From Modestobacter altitudinis (GTDB lineage: Bacteria > Actinomycetota > Actinomycetes > Mycobacteriales > Geodermatophilaceae), in the NCBI RefSeq assembly GCF_005930475.1, contig NZ_SJEW01000048.1, positions 1 to 37,689 of the forward strand: DNA of 37,689 bases, read 5' to 3'. Numbering within the stretch: position 1 is the first letter of the stretch; each line of letters opens with the position of its first letter. Below, piece by piece: positions 1 to 9,304 of the stretch. The position numbers were made by a program, and so were the translations under genes. Below the pieces are notes generated by a model. That model made no database searches. It was not told the origin of the DNA and was given only the letters and a program-made list of their open reading frames with translations.

Positions 1-16
1 GCGCGACAGGGCTCAG

Positions 17-22
17 TACGCT
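17..22 (+). promoter_or_regulatory. -10 element of argS, leaderless type
   Basis: TACGCT fits the actinobacterial -10 consensus TANNNT and ends 6 bases before the GTG of argS, so transcription would begin at or next to the start codon and give a leaderless mRNA. No convincing Shine-Dalgarno precedes that GTG. The -35 region lies outside the window. The same layout recurs before several other genes here. Confidence 0.5.
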
Positions 23-28
23 GGATCG

Positions 29-1690
29 GTGACACCCGAGCAGCTCAGCGACGTCGTCCGGTCCGCACTCGCGGCGGCCGTGGAGCGCGGCGTGCTCGCG
101 GTCGACGTCCCCACCGAGGTCGTCATCGACCGGCCGAAGAACCCCGAGCACGGCGACTACGCGACCAACGTGGCGCTTCGGCTGGCCAAGGCGGCGGGTC
201 GGCCGCCGCGCGAGGTGGCCGAGGTGCTGGCCGCCGAGCTGCGCGCCGTGGACGGCATCGCCGGTGTCGACGTCGCCGGACCGGGGTTCCTCAACATCAC
301 CCTGGCCAAGGACGCGCTGGGCGCGATCGCCGTCCGCGCGGTCACCGCCGGCGAGGCCTACGGGCGCACCGACACCCTCGCCGGCCAGCGGCTCAACCTC
401 GAGTTCGTCTCGGCGAACCCGACCGGACCGGTGCACATCGGCGGCACCCGCTGGGCCGCCGTCGGTGACGCGCTGGGCCGGCTGCTGACCGCCAGCGGCG
501 CCGAGGTGTCCCGGGAGTACTACTTCAACGACGCCGGCGCCCAGATCGACCGGTTCGCCCGGAGCCTGATGGCGGCGGCGCAGGGGCAGCCCGTGCCCGA
601 GGACGGCTACGCCGGGGACTACATCGGCGACATCGCGGCCGAGGTGGTCGCCGCCGAGCCGGGGGTGCTGGAGCTGCCCGCCGAGGAACAGCAGGAGCGG
701 TTCCGGGTGCGCGGCGTCGAGCTGATGTTCGCCGAGATCAAGCGCAGCCTCGCCGGGTTCGGTGTCGTCTTCGACACGTACTTCTCCGAGAAGACGCTGC
801 ACGACAGCGGCGCGCTGGAGAAGGCGGTCGCCCGCCTCCGCGAGCAGGGGCACGTCTACGAGGCCGAGGGTGCGGTGTGGCTGCGGACGACGGACTTCGC
901 CGACGACAAGGACCGGGTGCTCGTCAAGCGCGACGGCGAGCCGACCTACTTCGCCGCCGACTGCGCCTACTACCTGGACAAGCGGGAGCGCGGGTTCGAC
1001 AAGGTCGTGATCATGCTCGGCGCCGACCACACCGGGTACGTGGGGCGGTACAAGGCGCTGGTCGCGGCGATGGGCGACGACCCGGGGGTGAACCTGGAGA
1101 TCCTCATCGGCCAGCTGGTGAACCTGGTGCGCAACGGCGAGCCGGTGCGGATGAGCAAGCGGGCCGGCACGGTGGTCAACCTCGAGGACCTGGTCGAGGC
1201 GATCGGTGCCGACGCGGCCCGGTACGCACTGGCCCGGGCCTCGGTCGACCAGCAGATCGACCTGGACCTGGACGCCTGGACGCGGCAGACCAACGACAAC
1301 CCGGTCTTCTACGTCCAGTACGCGCACGCCCGGATCTCCTCGCTGCTGCGCGGCGCGGGGGACCTCGGGCTGGTGCTGGGCGAGGCCGGCGACGTCGACA
1401 CCTCGCTGCTGGCGCTGCAGCGGGAGGGCGACCTCCTGCGGGCGATCGGTGAGTTCCCCCGGGTGGTCGCCTCCGCCGCCGAGCTGCGGGCCCCGCACCG
1501 GGTGGCCCGGTACCTGGAGGAGCTGGCCGGCACCTACCACCGCTTCTACGACTCCTGCCGGGTGCTGCCACGCGGCGACGAGGAGGCGACCCCGCTGACC
1601 ACCGCCCGGCTGTGGCTGTGCGCGGCGACCGCCACCGTCCTGCGCAACGGCCTGGCCGTGCTCGGGGTCTCCGCGCCGGAGCGGATGTGA
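29..1690 (+). CDS. argS: Arginyl-tRNA synthetase
   Basis: Class I aminoacyl-tRNA synthetase that charges tRNA-Arg with arginine using ATP in the cytoplasm. The 553-aa length is normal for the bacterial enzyme. An N-terminal additional domain (about residues 1-110) is followed by the HIGH-type signature, seen as [10 protein letters not shown] near residue 130, and a KMSKS-type motif seen as RMSKRAGT near residue 380. The C-terminal helical anticodon-binding (DALR) domain includes [13 protein letters not shown] and ends in [13 protein letters not shown] at 29 is chosen because the protein is then full length and a TANNNT box lies 6 bases upstream. The stop overlaps the GTG of lysA, so the two are likely co-transcribed, as in many actinobacteria. 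The reading frame stays open to the window edge, so an upstream start cannot be formally excluded. Confidence 0.96.
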   Translation: MTPEQLSDVVRSALAAAVERGVLAVDVPTEVVIDRPKNPEHGDYATNVALRLAKAAGRPPREVAEVLAAELRAVDGIAGVDVAGPGFLNITLAKDALGAIAVRAVTAGEAYGRTDTLAGQRLNLEFVSANPTGPVHIGGTRWAAVGDALGRLLTASGAEVSREYYFNDAGAQIDRFARSLMAAAQGQPVPEDGYAGDYIGDIAAEVVAAEPGVLELPAEEQQERFRVRGVELMFAEIKRSLAGFGVVFDTYFSEKTLHDSGALEKAVARLREQGHVYEAEGAVWLRTTDFADDKDRVLVKRDGEPTYFAADCAYYLDKRERGFDKVVIMLGADHTGYVGRYKALVAAMGDDPGVNLEILIGQLVNLVRNGEPVRMSKRAGTVVNLEDLVEAIGADAARYALARASVDQQIDLDLDAWTRQTNDNPVFYVQYAHARISSLLRGAGDLGLVLGEAGDVDTSLLALQREGDLLRAIGEFPRVVASAAELRAPHRVARYLEELAGTYHRFYDSCRVLPRGDEEATPLTTARLWLCAATATVLRNGLAVLGVSAPERM

Positions 1691-3180
1691 GGGCGCACCC
1701 GGCCGGGCCGCTGCACGGGAACATCGCGCCGCCGCCCGCCGCCGGTCCCGCCCCGGCCGACCTCGGCGCACTCGACCCGCAGGTCTGGCCACGGTCGGCC
1801 CGCCGGGTCGACGGTGAGCTGCAGCTGGCCGGCCGCCGCGTCACCGACCTGGCCCGCGAGCACGGCACCCCGCTGTTCGTGCTGGACGAGACGGACTTCC
1901 GCAGCCGGGCCGCGGACTTCGCCGACGCCTTCGCCGGCGCCGACGTGCACTACGCCTCCAAGGCGTTCCTCTGCGGTCAGGTCGCGCGCTGGATCGCCGA
2001 CGACGGCCTGCACCTGGACGCCTGCAGCGGCAACGAGCTCGCCGTCGCGCTGGCCGCCGGGTTCCCCGCCGAGCGGATCGCGCTGCACGGCAACAACAAG
2101 TCGCTGGTGGAGCTGCAGCTGGCGGTCGACGCCGGCATCGGCCACCTGGTGCTGGACTCCTTCGACGAGATCGACCGGTTGGTGCCGCTGGCCGAGGCCC
2201 GGGTCGCCGCGGGCGGTCAGCCGGTGCCGGTGCTGATCCGGTCGACGGTCGGCATCGAGGCGCACACCCACGAGTTCATCGCCACCGCCCACGAGGACCA
2301 GAAGTTCGGCTTCTCGCTGGCCACCGGTGACGCGCTGACCGCGGCGGTCCGGGTCATCCGGGAGCCGGCGCTGCGGCTGGCCGGCCTGCACAGCCACATC
2401 GGCTCGCAGATCTTCGACACCGCCGGGTTCGAGGCCGCCGCGCACCGCGTGGTCGGCCTGATGGGCCAGGTCCACCAGGCCACCGGTGAGCTGCTCGGCG
2501 AGCTGAACCTCGGCGGCGGCTTCGGCATCGCCTACCTCGCCGAGGACGACCCGGTCACCCCCGGCGACGTCGCCACGAAGCTGCGCTCGGTGGTCGCCGC
2601 GGAGTGCGCGGCGCTGGGCCTGCCGGTGCCGCGGCTGGCGGTCGAGCCCGGCCGGGCCATCGCCGGGCCCGGCACGGTCACCCTGTACGAGATCGGCACC
2701 ATCAAGCCGGTCCGGCTCGGCGCCGGTGGCACCCCCGGCGCCCCGCTGGTGCGCAACTACGTGTCGGTCGACGGCGGGATGAGCGACAACATCCGCACCG
2801 CCCTCTACGACGCCAGCTACACCTGCGTGCTGGCCAACCGCAGCTCCGACGCCCCGCCGGCGCTCTGCCGGGTGGTGGGCAAGCACTGCGAGAGCGGCGA
2901 CGTGCTGGTCCGCGACCTGTGGCTGCCCTCGGACGTCGTCCCCGGTGACCTGCTCGCGGTGGCCGCCACCGGCGCCTACTGCTGGTCGATGGCGAGCAAC
3001 TACAACTACCTGCTCAAGCCGCCGGTGGTCGCCGTGCGGGACGGGGTCGCCACCGAGATCGTGCGACGGCAGACACTGTCCGACGTGTTCGCCCTCGACG
3101 CCGTCCTCGCCGACGTCCCCGCCCCCTCGCCGGCCATCGACCAGCCGGCGCCCGAGCACGCCGCAGGAGCCACCTCGTGA
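1687..3180 (+). CDS. lysA: Diaminopimelate decarboxylase
   Basis: PLP-dependent fold-III decarboxylase that converts meso-diaminopimelate to L-lysine, the last step of lysine biosynthesis. The product from this start is 497 aa. The PLP lysine lies in VHYASKAF (K about 92). Other family signatures are HIGSQIFD, the phosphate-binding [27 protein letters not shown] and the C-terminal [12 protein letters not shown]. The open frame extends upstream into argS, but GTG 1687 overlaps the argS stop (GTGA) and has GGAG 5 bases upstream, which fits translational coupling. The first 30 or so residues are Pro/Ala-rich and not part of the catalytic fold. Downstream, hom overlaps the lysA stop by 4 bases. 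The family assignment is secure; the exact start is likely but unproven. Confidence 0.95.
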   Translation: MRAHPAGPLHGNIAPPPAAGPAPADLGALDPQVWPRSARRVDGELQLAGRRVTDLAREHGTPLFVLDETDFRSRAADFADAFAGADVHYASKAFLCGQVARWIADDGLHLDACSGNELAVALAAGFPAERIALHGNNKSLVELQLAVDAGIGHLVLDSFDEIDRLVPLAEARVAAGGQPVPVLIRSTVGIEAHTHEFIATAHEDQKFGFSLATGDALTAAVRVIREPALRLAGLHSHIGSQIFDTAGFEAAAHRVVGLMGQVHQATGELLGELNLGGGFGIAYLAEDDPVTPGDVATKLRSVVAAECAALGLPVPRLAVEPGRAIAGPGTVTLYEIGTIKPVRLGAGGTPGAPLVRNYVSVDGGMSDNIRTALYDASYTCVLANRSSDAPPALCRVVGKHCESGDVLVRDLWLPSDVVPGDLLAVAATGAYCWSMASNYNYLLKPPVVAVRDGVATEIVRRQTLSDVFALDAVLADVPAPSPAIDQPAPEHAAGATS

Positions 3181-4475
3181 GTGATGCGCTGAAGGTCGCC
3201 CTGCTGGGCTGCGGGACGGTGGGGGGTGCGGTGCTGCGGCTGCTGACCGAGCAGTCCGACGACCTCGCCGCCCGGATCGGCCGGCGGGTCGAGGTGGCCG
3301 GGGTCGCCGTCCGCCGTCCCGACCACCACCCCGAGGTGCCCGCCGAGCTGCTCACCACCGACGCGCACGGCCTGGTCACCCGGCCCGACGTCGACCTGGT
3401 GGTCGAGGTGATCGGCGGCATCGAGCCGGCCCGCAGCCTGCTGCTGGCCGCCATCGGCGCCGGCAAGTCGGTGGTCAGCGCCAACAAGGCGCTGCTGGCC
3501 GAGGACGGCGTCGCGCTGCACGCCGCGGCCGGGCAGGCCGGGGTCGACCTGTACTACGAGGCCGCGGTCGCCGGGGCGATCCCGCTGCTGAGGCCGCTGC
3601 GCGAGTCGCTCGCCGGGGACCAGCTGCGCCGCGTCGTCGGCATCGTCAACGGGACGACGAACTACATCCTGTCCCGGATGGCGGAGACCGGCGCCGGCTT
3701 CGGCGAGGCGCTGGCCGAGGCGACCGAGGCCGGCTACGCCGAGGCCGACCCGACCGCGGACGTCGACGGCTTCGACGCCGCCGCCAAGGCCGCGATCCTC
3801 GCCTCGCTGGCCTTCCACACCACGGTCACCGCGGCCGACGTCCACCGCGAGGGCATCTCCGCGGTCTCCGCGATCGACGTGGCGCGGGCCGCGGAGATCG
3901 GCTGCACGGTGAAGCTGCTGGCCATCTGCGAGCGGGTCGCGGGGCCCGACGGCGCGGACGACGGGGTGGCCGTGCGGGTGCACCCGGCGATGATCCCGAC
4001 CACCCACCCGCTGGCCGCGGTCGGTGGCGCGTTCAACGCCGTCTTCGTGGAGGCCGAGGCCGCCGGCGAGCTGATGTTCTACGGCCGCGGGGCCGGCGGG
4101 GAGCCCACCGCCAGCGCCGTCCTCGGCGACCTCGTCGCGGTGGCGCGCAACCGGCTGGCCGGTGCGGCCGGCCCGGGGACGACGGGTTACGCCGGGCTCA
4201 CCGTCCGGCCGATGGCGGACACCCCGACGCGTTACCACGTGAGCCTCGACGTCGCGGACCGGCCGGGCGTGCTGGCGACGGTCGCGCACGAGTTCGCCGC
4301 CCACGGGGTCAGCATCGCCACCGTCCGCCAGGACGGGCACGGCGAGGCCGCCACGCTGGTGATCGTGACCCACCGGGCCCCGGACGCGGCGCTGTCGGCG
4401 ACGGTGACCCGGCTGCGGGAGATGTCGGCCGTCCGGGCGGTGACCAGCGTGCTGCGGGTCGAGGGACTGGCCTGA
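3177..4475 (+). CDS. hom: Homoserine dehydrogenase with ACT domain
   Basis: Reduces aspartate semialdehyde to homoserine with NAD(P)H, the branch point toward threonine and methionine. It is 432 aa, the usual size of the monofunctional enzyme with no fused aspartokinase. A Rossmann motif GCGTVG sits at residues 11-16. The catalytic domain carries YYEAAVAGAIPLLRPL and GIVNGTTNYIL, plus the signature around DPTADVDGFDAAAK. A C-terminal ACT domain (from about residue 350, VSLDVADRPGVLATVAHEF) is the usual site of threonine feedback. GTG 3177 overlaps the lysA stop (GTGA), with AGGAG 7 bases upstream. It forms one transcription unit with argS-lysA, and thrC follows after a 131-base gap that holds its own promoter-like box. 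Confidence 0.96.
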   Translation: MSDALKVALLGCGTVGGAVLRLLTEQSDDLAARIGRRVEVAGVAVRRPDHHPEVPAELLTTDAHGLVTRPDVDLVVEVIGGIEPARSLLLAAIGAGKSVVSANKALLAEDGVALHAAAGQAGVDLYYEAAVAGAIPLLRPLRESLAGDQLRRVVGIVNGTTNYILSRMAETGAGFGEALAEATEAGYAEADPTADVDGFDAAAKAAILASLAFHTTVTAADVHREGISAVSAIDVARAAEIGCTVKLLAICERVAGPDGADDGVAVRVHPAMIPTTHPLAAVGGAFNAVFVEAEAAGELMFYGRGAGGEPTASAVLGDLVAVARNRLAGAAGPGTTGYAGLTVRPMADTPTRYHVSLDVADRPGVLATVAHEFAAHGVSIATVRQDGHGEAATLVIVTHRAPDAALSATVTRLREMSAVRAVTSVLRVEGLA

Positions 4476-4537
4476 CCGACGTCGCCGTCGTGCCGCGCGG
4501 CGGGCACGGAGGTGCGAGGGGCCGAGACGGCCGCCCG

Positions 4538-4543
4538 TAGGAT
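4538..4543 (+). promoter_or_regulatory. Possible -10 element for thrC-thrB
   Basis: TAGGAT fits TANNNT and lies in the 131-base gap between hom and thrC, giving a predicted leader of about 55-60 bases before the thrC ATG. No clear -35 hexamer is visible upstream, so this rests on the single box and its position. It would let thrCB be expressed separately from argS-lysA-hom. Confidence 0.35.
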
Positions 4544-4606
4544 TCCCGTCGCTGTGCCGGGCCGCCCGCCGACCCCGGCCCGACGACCGTGCCGGGAGGG
4601 GCTGTC

Positions 4607-5704
4607 ATGACCGGAGCACACACCCTGCGAGGTGCCGTCTCGCCGTACTGGCCTGGCCTGATCGAGGCCTACCGGGACCGGCTGCCGGTGAGCGACGCGA
4701 CGCCGGTGGTGACGTTGCAGGAGGGCGCCACCCCGCTGGTGCCCGCGCCGGAGGTGTCCCGCCGCACCGGCTGCGACGTGTGGCTGAAGGTCGAGGGCGC
4801 GAACCCGACCGGCTCCTTCAAGGACCGCGGCATGACCATGGCCATCACCAAGGCCGTGGAGGAGGGCGCGCAGGCGGTGATCTGCGCGTCCACCGGCAAC
4901 ACCAGCGCCAGTGCCGCGGCCTACGCCGCCCGCGCCGGGCTGGTCTGCGCCGTGCTGGTGCCGCAGGGGAAGATCGCCACCGGCAAGCTCGCCCAGGCGC
5001 TGGTCCACGGGGCGAAGCTGCTGCAGGTCGAGGGCAACTTCGACGACTGCCTGGCGCTGGCCAGCAAGCTCGCCATCGACTACCCGGTGAGCCTGGTCAA
5101 CAGCGTCAACCAGTACCGCATCGAGGGCCAGAAGACGGCGTCGTTCGAGGTCGTCGACGTCCTCGGGGACGCGCCGGACATCCACTGCCTGCCGGTCGGC
5201 AACGCCGGGAACATCACCGCCTACTGGCAGGGGTACCGGGAGTACTGCGACACGTCGGAGACCCCGGGCCCGGCCACCCGCACGCCGAGGATGTGGGGCT
5301 TCCAGGCCGCGGGCGCCGCGCCGATCGTCTCCGGCCAGGTCGTCCCGCACCCCGAGACGATCGCCACCGCCATCCGGATCGGGAACCCGGCGTCCTGGAC
5401 CAAGGCGCTGGCCGCCCGGGACGACTCCGGCGGCCGGATCGACGCCGTCACCGACCGGGCGATCCTCGCCGCCTACCGGCTGCTCGCCCGCACCGAGGCC
5501 GTGTTCGTCGAGCCGGCGTCGGCGGCATCGGTCGCCGGGCTGCTGCAGGTCGCCGAGGCCGGCGGGCTCGAGCCCGGCCAGCGGGTGGTCTGCACCGTCA
5601 CCGGCAATGGCCTCAAGGACCCGGAGTGGGCGATCTCCGGCGCCCCGGCGCCGGTCACCATCCCGGTGGACTCCGCCGCGGCCGCCGCGCAGCTGGGCCT
5701 CTGA
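4607..5704 (+). CDS. thrC: Threonine synthase
   Basis: PLP-dependent fold-II lyase that converts O-phosphohomoserine to threonine, the last step of threonine synthesis. It is 365 aa from ATG 4607, the short actinobacterial type. The PLP lysine is K72 in PTGSFKDRG, followed by the [18 protein letters not shown] phosphate-pocket region, the glycine-rich [12 protein letters not shown], and a C-terminal [12 protein letters not shown] segment. ATG 4607 is preferred over the in-frame GTG 4589 because GGGAGGG ends 6 bases before it. The stop is followed directly by the thrB start (TGAGTG), so ThrC and ThrB are translated as a coupled pair. This matches the usual actinobacterial hom-thrC-thrB order. 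Confidence 0.96.
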   Translation: MTGAHTLRGAVSPYWPGLIEAYRDRLPVSDATPVVTLQEGATPLVPAPEVSRRTGCDVWLKVEGANPTGSFKDRGMTMAITKAVEEGAQAVICASTGNTSASAAAYAARAGLVCAVLVPQGKIATGKLAQALVHGAKLLQVEGNFDDCLALASKLAIDYPVSLVNSVNQYRIEGQKTASFEVVDVLGDAPDIHCLPVGNAGNITAYWQGYREYCDTSETPGPATRTPRMWGFQAAGAAPIVSGQVVPHPETIATAIRIGNPASWTKALAARDDSGGRIDAVTDRAILAAYRLLARTEAVFVEPASAASVAGLLQVAEAGGLEPGQRVVCTVTGNGLKDPEWAISGAPAPVTIPVDSAAAAAQLGL

Positions 5705-6658
5705 GTGGTGCAGGCGGTCCGCATCCGGGTGCCGGCGACCAGTGCCAACCTCGGGCCGGCCTTCGACTGCGCCGGGCTCGCGCTGTCCTGCTGGGACTCC
5801 GTCGACGTCGCGGTGACCGACGGCGGGCTGGACGTCACGGTCACCGGGGCCGGCGCCGGCGAGCTGCCCACCGACGAGCGGCACCTGGTCGTGCGGGCCT
5901 TCCGCGCGGCCAGTGCCGAGCTGGGCTGGACGCCGCCCGGCCTGCGGCTGTCGGCGCGGAACGGGATCCCGCAGGGGCGGGGGATGGGCTCGTCGGCCGC
6001 GGCGGTGACCGCCGGCGTGCTGGCGGCCTGGTCGCTGTGCCCGGACGTCGCGGGCGTGGACGACGCGGCGGTGCTGCGGCTGTGCTCGGAGATCGAGGGT
6101 CACCCCGACAACGTCGCGCCGTGTCTGCTGGGCGGGGCGACCCTGTCCTGGACGACGCCGTCAGGTGCGCGGGCCGAACGGCTCACCGTCGACCCCCGGG
6201 TGGCGCCGGTGCTGTTCGTGCCGAGCGGGACGTTGTCCACCCACGTCGCCCGCGGGCTGCTGCCCGACGCGGTGCCGCACGCCGACGCAGCGCATGCAGC
6301 GGGACGCTCGGCGCTGCTGGTGCACGCGCTGACTCGCGAGCCCGGGCTGCTGTTCGAGGGCACCGAGGACCGGCTGCACCAGGCGCAGCGGGCACCGGCG
6401 ATGCCCGAGAGCGCCGCGCTGCTGGCTGCCCTGCGGGCCGACGGTCACGCCGCCGTCGTCTCCGGGGCCGGGCCGTGCGTGCTCGCGCTGGCCGTCCTCG
6501 GCCACGACGAGCACGCCGGTGACCCGGGCTCCGCCGCCGAGGTCAGGGCGCTGCGGCGCAGCACGCCCGAGGGCTGGGAGTGCCGGGCGCTGCGGGTCGA
6601 CCACACCGGGGCGGTCGTCGCACCGCTGGCGTCCGATCACGATCCTGTATCGTTCTGA
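5705..6658 (+). CDS. thrB: Homoserine kinase
   Basis: GHMP-family kinase that phosphorylates homoserine to O-phosphohomoserine, the substrate of the thrC product just upstream. It is 317 aa. The N-terminal strand VRIRVPATSANLGPAFD is the typical GHMP opening. The ATP-binding loop is seen as PQGRGMGSSAAAV, then EGHPDNVAPCLLGG, and near the C-terminus the third GHMP motif VSGAGPCVLAL. GTG 5705 begins immediately after the thrC stop; a second GTG at 5708 is an alternative that changes one residue. There is no good Shine-Dalgarno, which fits coupling to thrC. The gene is followed by the rho promoter and leader region. Confidence 0.95.
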   Translation: MVQAVRIRVPATSANLGPAFDCAGLALSCWDSVDVAVTDGGLDVTVTGAGAGELPTDERHLVVRAFRAASAELGWTPPGLRLSARNGIPQGRGMGSSAAAVTAGVLAAWSLCPDVAGVDDAAVLRLCSEIEGHPDNVAPCLLGGATLSWTTPSGARAERLTVDPRVAPVLFVPSGTLSTHVARGLLPDAVPHADAAHAAGRSALLVHALTREPGLLFEGTEDRLHQAQRAPAMPESAALLAALRADGHAAVVSGAGPCVLALAVLGHDEHAGDPGSAAEVRALRRSTPEGWECRALRVDHTGAVVAPLASDHDPVSF

Positions 6659-6688
6659 CCGTCCGGAACACACCTGCGAGGGACTGTG

Positions 6689-6718
6689 TTGTGGACGACG
6701 TCGGCCTGTGTCTAGGCT
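6689..6718 (+). promoter_or_regulatory. Candidate rho promoter
   Basis: TTGTGG (6689-6694, compare TTGACA) and TAGGCT (6713-6718, compare TANNNT) are separated by 18 bases in the gap after thrB. This predicts a transcription start near 6725 and an untranslated leader of about 185 bases. Both boxes are seen directly; promoter activity is inferred. Confidence 0.5.
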
Positions 6719-6724
6719 GGCTTC

Positions 6725-6910
6725 CGTAGCCGCCTCCGGGCGAGCCTCACGCGGGGAGTCCGCCGCGATCCGTCGCCGCTGGCCTGCCCCGCATCCACAG
6801 ACCCGCCACTCCCGATCGCCGCGCCGAGTCCTCATCCGGGCTCTCGCCGTCCGGGAGCGGGTCACCTCCTGCGCTGGTAGGCGCAGGTCACCGCAGGGAA
6901 GGACCTGTAC
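6725..6910 (+). promoter_or_regulatory. Long C-rich 5' leader of rho, with hairpin near the start codon
   Basis: There is no gene in this stretch. The middle part (about 6780-6845) is rich in C and poor in G, the composition of Rho-utilisation (rut) sites. Close to the gene a perfect 7-bp hairpin has CCTGCGC at 6868-6874 and GCGCAGG at 6881-6887 with a 6-base loop. It is followed by the AGGGAAGGA Shine-Dalgarno (6895-6903), 7 bases before GTG 6911. Rho autoregulation by attenuation in its own leader is established in E. coli. Applying that here is inference. Confidence 0.4.
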
Positions 6911-7309
6911 GTGAGCGAGACCACCGACCTCATCGACGGCGCGACCACCGCCCCGTCCGACGAGGCAGCTGCCGCCGCCGGGACGGCACCCCGATCCCGC
7001 CGCCGTGGCAGCGGACTGTCCGGGATGCTGCTGCCCGAGCTGCAGCGCCTGGCCGGCGAACTCGGCATCCCGGGCACCGGGAAGATGCGCAAGAGCGACC
7101 TCGTCGCCGCCATCTCCGAGCGGCAGGTGGGCGGGTCCAACGGCTCTGCCGACGCCCCGGCCGCGCCGGCTCCCCGGACGGACGACGCCGCGTCGTCCGC
7201 GCCGCTGGAGGCCCCGGTCTCCGGTGGTGCCAACGGCACCCCGGTGACACCGCCGGCCACCACCGGTCCGGCCACCGACACCCCGGCCGCCGAGCCGGCG
7301 GCCTGCTAG
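6911..7309 (+). CDS. Rho N-terminal (Rho_N) domain, cut off by an in-frame TAG
   Basis: This 132-residue frame encodes the start of transcription termination factor Rho. Residues about 38-72 (LSGMLLPELQRLAGELGI to SDLVAAISERQ) form the SAP-like helical Rho_N domain that precedes the primary RNA-binding domain, and the rest is a Pro/Ala/Thr/Gly-rich linker. It begins at GTG 6911 with a strong Shine-Dalgarno 7 bases upstream. It stops at TAG 7307-7309. The next four codons are open and in the same frame, and GTG 7322 starts the remaining Rho frame, so only one codon (TAG) interrupts a 798-codon frame from 6911 to 9304. It is either the first half of a split rho gene, a nonsense mutation, a readthrough site or a sequencing error. 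The linker-like composition continues smoothly across the stop, which argues that the two parts were one gene. Confidence 0.75.
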   Translation: MSETTDLIDGATTAPSDEAAAAAGTAPRSRRRGSGLSGMLLPELQRLAGELGIPGTGKMRKSDLVAAISERQVGGSNGSADAPAAPAPRTDDAASSAPLEAPVSGGANGTPVTPPATTGPATDTPAAEPAAC

Positions 7310-7321
7310 CCGGCGGCCGCC

Positions 7322-9304
7322 GTGAGCCCCGCTGCCCCGGCCGGGGCCGCGCCGACCGGCCGTCGCCGCCGCGGCGCGAGCCGCCCCGCCGGCGCCCCCA
7401 CCGCCGACGCCGTGGTCGAGACCCCGAGCACCGACGCGTCCGCTGGTGCTGCTGAGCCGGCCGCCGAGACCCCGGCCGAGACCCCGGCCGAGACCCCGAC
7501 CCAGACGTCGGACCCGGCCGAGGGGCGGCCGGAGGGTGAGCGCCCGCAGCGCAGCCGGAACCGGGATCGCGCCGAGCGGGCGCCCCGCGAGACCGCCGAG
7601 CGTCCCGCCCGGGACGGCGCCGAGCGGGCGCCCCGCGAGACGGCCGAGCGTCCTGCACAGGACGCCGCCGAGCGGGCTCCCCGCGACGCTGCCGAGCGCG
7701 AGGAGCGCCCCCGCGACGGGAACCGGGCCGAGCGGGACGGCGAGGAGCGCAGCGGCCGCAACCGCGGCGACGGTGACTCCGCCGGGAACCGCGGCGGCCG
7801 CAACCGCAGCGACGGTGCCCGCGACGGCAACCGCAACGACGGTGTCCGCGATGGCAACCGCAGCGACGGTGCCCGCGATGGCAACCGCAGCGACGGTGCC
7901 CGCGATGGCAACCGCGGCGACGGTGTCCGCGACGGCAACCGCAACGACGGCAACCGCAGCGACGGTGCTCGCGACGGCAACCGCAACGACGCTGTCCGCA
8001 ACGAGCCCCGTCCCGACGCGCGCACCGACGAGGACGACGACGACTTCGAGGGTGGCGGCCGCGGTCGCCGGGGTCGCCGCTACCGGGACCGCAACCGCCG
8101 TGGCGGCAACGCCCCCGCCGGTCGCGAGCGCTTCGAGCAGGGCGAGCCGACCGTCAGCGAGGACGACGTCCTGCTGCCGGTGGCCGGGATCCTGGACGTG
8201 CTGGACAGCTACGCCTTCGTCCGCACGTCGGGGTACCTGACCGGCCCGAACGACGTCTACGTGTCGCTGTCCCAGGTGCGCCGGTACGGCCTGCGCCGCG
8301 GCGACGCCATCACCGGCGCCGTCCGCCAGCCCCGTGAGGGCGAGCGCAAGGACAAGTACAACGCCCTGGTCCGGCTGGACTCGGTCAACGGCCTCGACCC
8401 CGAGCAGGCCCGCAACCGGCCCGAGTTCACCAAGCTCACGCCGCTCTACCCGCAGGAGCGCCTGCGGCTGGAGACCGAGTCGCACCTGATGACAACCCGG
8501 ATCATGGACCTGGTCATGCCCATCGGGAAGGGTCAGCGGGCGCTGATCGTCAGCCCGCCCAAGGCGGGCAAGACGATGGTGCTGCAGTCGATCGCCAACG
8601 CGATCTCGACGAACAACCCCGAGGTCCACCTCATGGTCGTGCTCGTCGACGAGCGCCCCGAGGAGGTCACCGACATGCAGCGGTCGGTGAAGGGCGAGGT
8701 CATCGCCTCGACCTTCGACCGGCCGCCGGCCGACCACACCACGGTCGCCGAGCTGTCGATCGAGCGGGCCAAGCGCCTGGTCGAGATGGGCCACGACGTC
8801 GTCGTCCTGCTGGACTCGATCACCCGGCTGGGCCGCGCCTACAACCTGGCGGCCCCCGCCAGCGGGCGCATCCTCTCCGGTGGTGTCGACTCCACGGCGC
8901 TGTACCCGCCCAAGCGCTTCCTCGGCGCCGCCCGCAACATCGAGAACGGCGGCTCGCTGACGATCATCGCCTCGGCGCTGGTCGAGACCGGGTCGACGAT
9001 GGACACGGTCATCTTCGAGGAGTTCAAGGGCACCGGTAACGCGGAGCTCAAGCTGGACCGGCGGCTGGCCGACAAGCGGGTCTTCCCCGCCGTCGACGTG
9101 AACGCCTCCAGCACCCGCAAGGAGGAGATCCTCCTCTCACCCGACGAGCTGGCCATCGTGATCAAGCTCCGCCGGGTGCTGTCGGCGCTGGAGCCCCAGC
9201 AGGCGCTGGAGCTGCTGCTCGACCGGATGCGGAAGACCCGCAACAACATCGAGTTCCTCATGCAGGTGCAGAAGACGACGCTGGGCGTGGGCGACAAGGA
9301 GTGA
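7322..9304 (+). CDS. rho: Transcription termination factor Rho (RNA-binding and ATPase domains)
   Basis: Hexameric RNA helicase that ends transcription by tracking along C-rich nascent RNA. From GTG 7322 the product is 660 aa. Residues 1-270 are a low-complexity, highly charged region (Ala/Pro/Thr, then [12 protein letters not shown] and SDGARDGNR repeats), an Arg/Asp/Asn-rich insert known from actinobacterial Rho such as that of Micrococcus luteus. The OSP-like RNA-binding domain follows ([21 protein letters not shown], then [19 protein letters not shown]). The ATPase core has Walker A SPPKAGKT (K about 417), Walker [18 protein letters not shown] and [20 protein letters not shown] (Q/R-loop region), and ends near residue 660. 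All catalytic parts lie after the TAG at 7307, so this shorter form could work without Rho_N. No Shine-Dalgarno precedes GTG 7322, so translation would depend on re-initiation 12 bases after the upstream stop, or on readthrough. Confidence 0.93.
   Translation: MSPAAPAGAAPTGRRRRGASRPAGAPTADAVVETPSTDASAGAAEPAAETPAETPAETPTQTSDPAEGRPEGERPQRSRNRDRAERAPRETAERPARDGAERAPRETAERPAQDAAERAPRDAAEREERPRDGNRAERDGEERSGRNRGDGDSAGNRGGRNRSDGARDGNRNDGVRDGNRSDGARDGNRSDGARDGNRGDGVRDGNRNDGNRSDGARDGNRNDAVRNEPRPDARTDEDDDDFEGGGRGRRGRRYRDRNRRGGNAPAGRERFEQGEPTVSEDDVLLPVAGILDVLDSYAFVRTSGYLTGPNDVYVSLSQVRRYGLRRGDAITGAVRQPREGERKDKYNALVRLDSVNGLDPEQARNRPEFTKLTPLYPQERLRLETESHLMTTRIMDLVMPIGKGQRALIVSPPKAGKTMVLQSIANAISTNNPEVHLMVVLVDERPEEVTDMQRSVKGEVIASTFDRPPADHTTVAELSIERAKRLVEMGHDVVVLLDSITRLGRAYNLAAPASGRILSGGVDSTALYPPKRFLGAARNIENGGSLTIIASALVETGSTMDTVIFEEFKGTGNAELKLDRRLADKRVFPAVDVNASSTRKEEILLSPDELAIVIKLRRVLSALEPQQALELLLDRMRKTRNNIEFLMQVQKTTLGVGDKE
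7571..7720 (+). repeat. 48-bp in-frame repeats in rho ([12 protein letters not shown] unit)
   Basis: About three imperfect copies of a 16-codon unit ([16 protein letters not shown]) run in tandem in the disordered N-terminal part of Rho. They alternate Arg and Glu/Asp. Length variation between strains by slippage would be expected. Confidence 0.7.
7808..8001 (+). repeat. 27-bp in-frame repeats in rho (SDGARDGNR unit)
   Basis: Seven to eight tandem copies of a 9-codon unit, SDGARDGNR with variants NDGVRDGNR and GDGVRDGNR and one short copy NDGNR. Some copies are nearly identical at the DNA level, which suggests recent slippage. The peptide is rich in Arg, Gly, Asn and Asp, as in RNA-binding disordered regions. 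Confidence 0.85.

Noticed and set aside
1546-3159. A 537-codon open frame antisense to lysA
   Set aside because: The plus-strand gene has all lysA motifs, and the antisense product is compositionally biased with no recognisable domain.
4476-4535. Terminator after hom
   Set aside because: Only a weak 5-bp stem (GTGCC/GGCAC) with no T-run was seen, too little to call.
7301-7330. Frameshift in rho
   Set aside because: Both halves are in the same frame (6911 and 7322 differ by a multiple of 3), so the break is a single in-frame TAG and not an indel.
7808-8001. CRISPR-like array suggested by regular repeats
   Set aside because: The repeats are in frame, contiguous without spacers, and encode a peptide repeat in Rho.
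6161-8794. An 877-codon open frame antisense to thrB and rho, with repeated Val/Ala motifs
   Set aside because: The apparent repeats are the complement of the Rho SDGARDGNR repeats. There is no start region or ribosome binding site of note.
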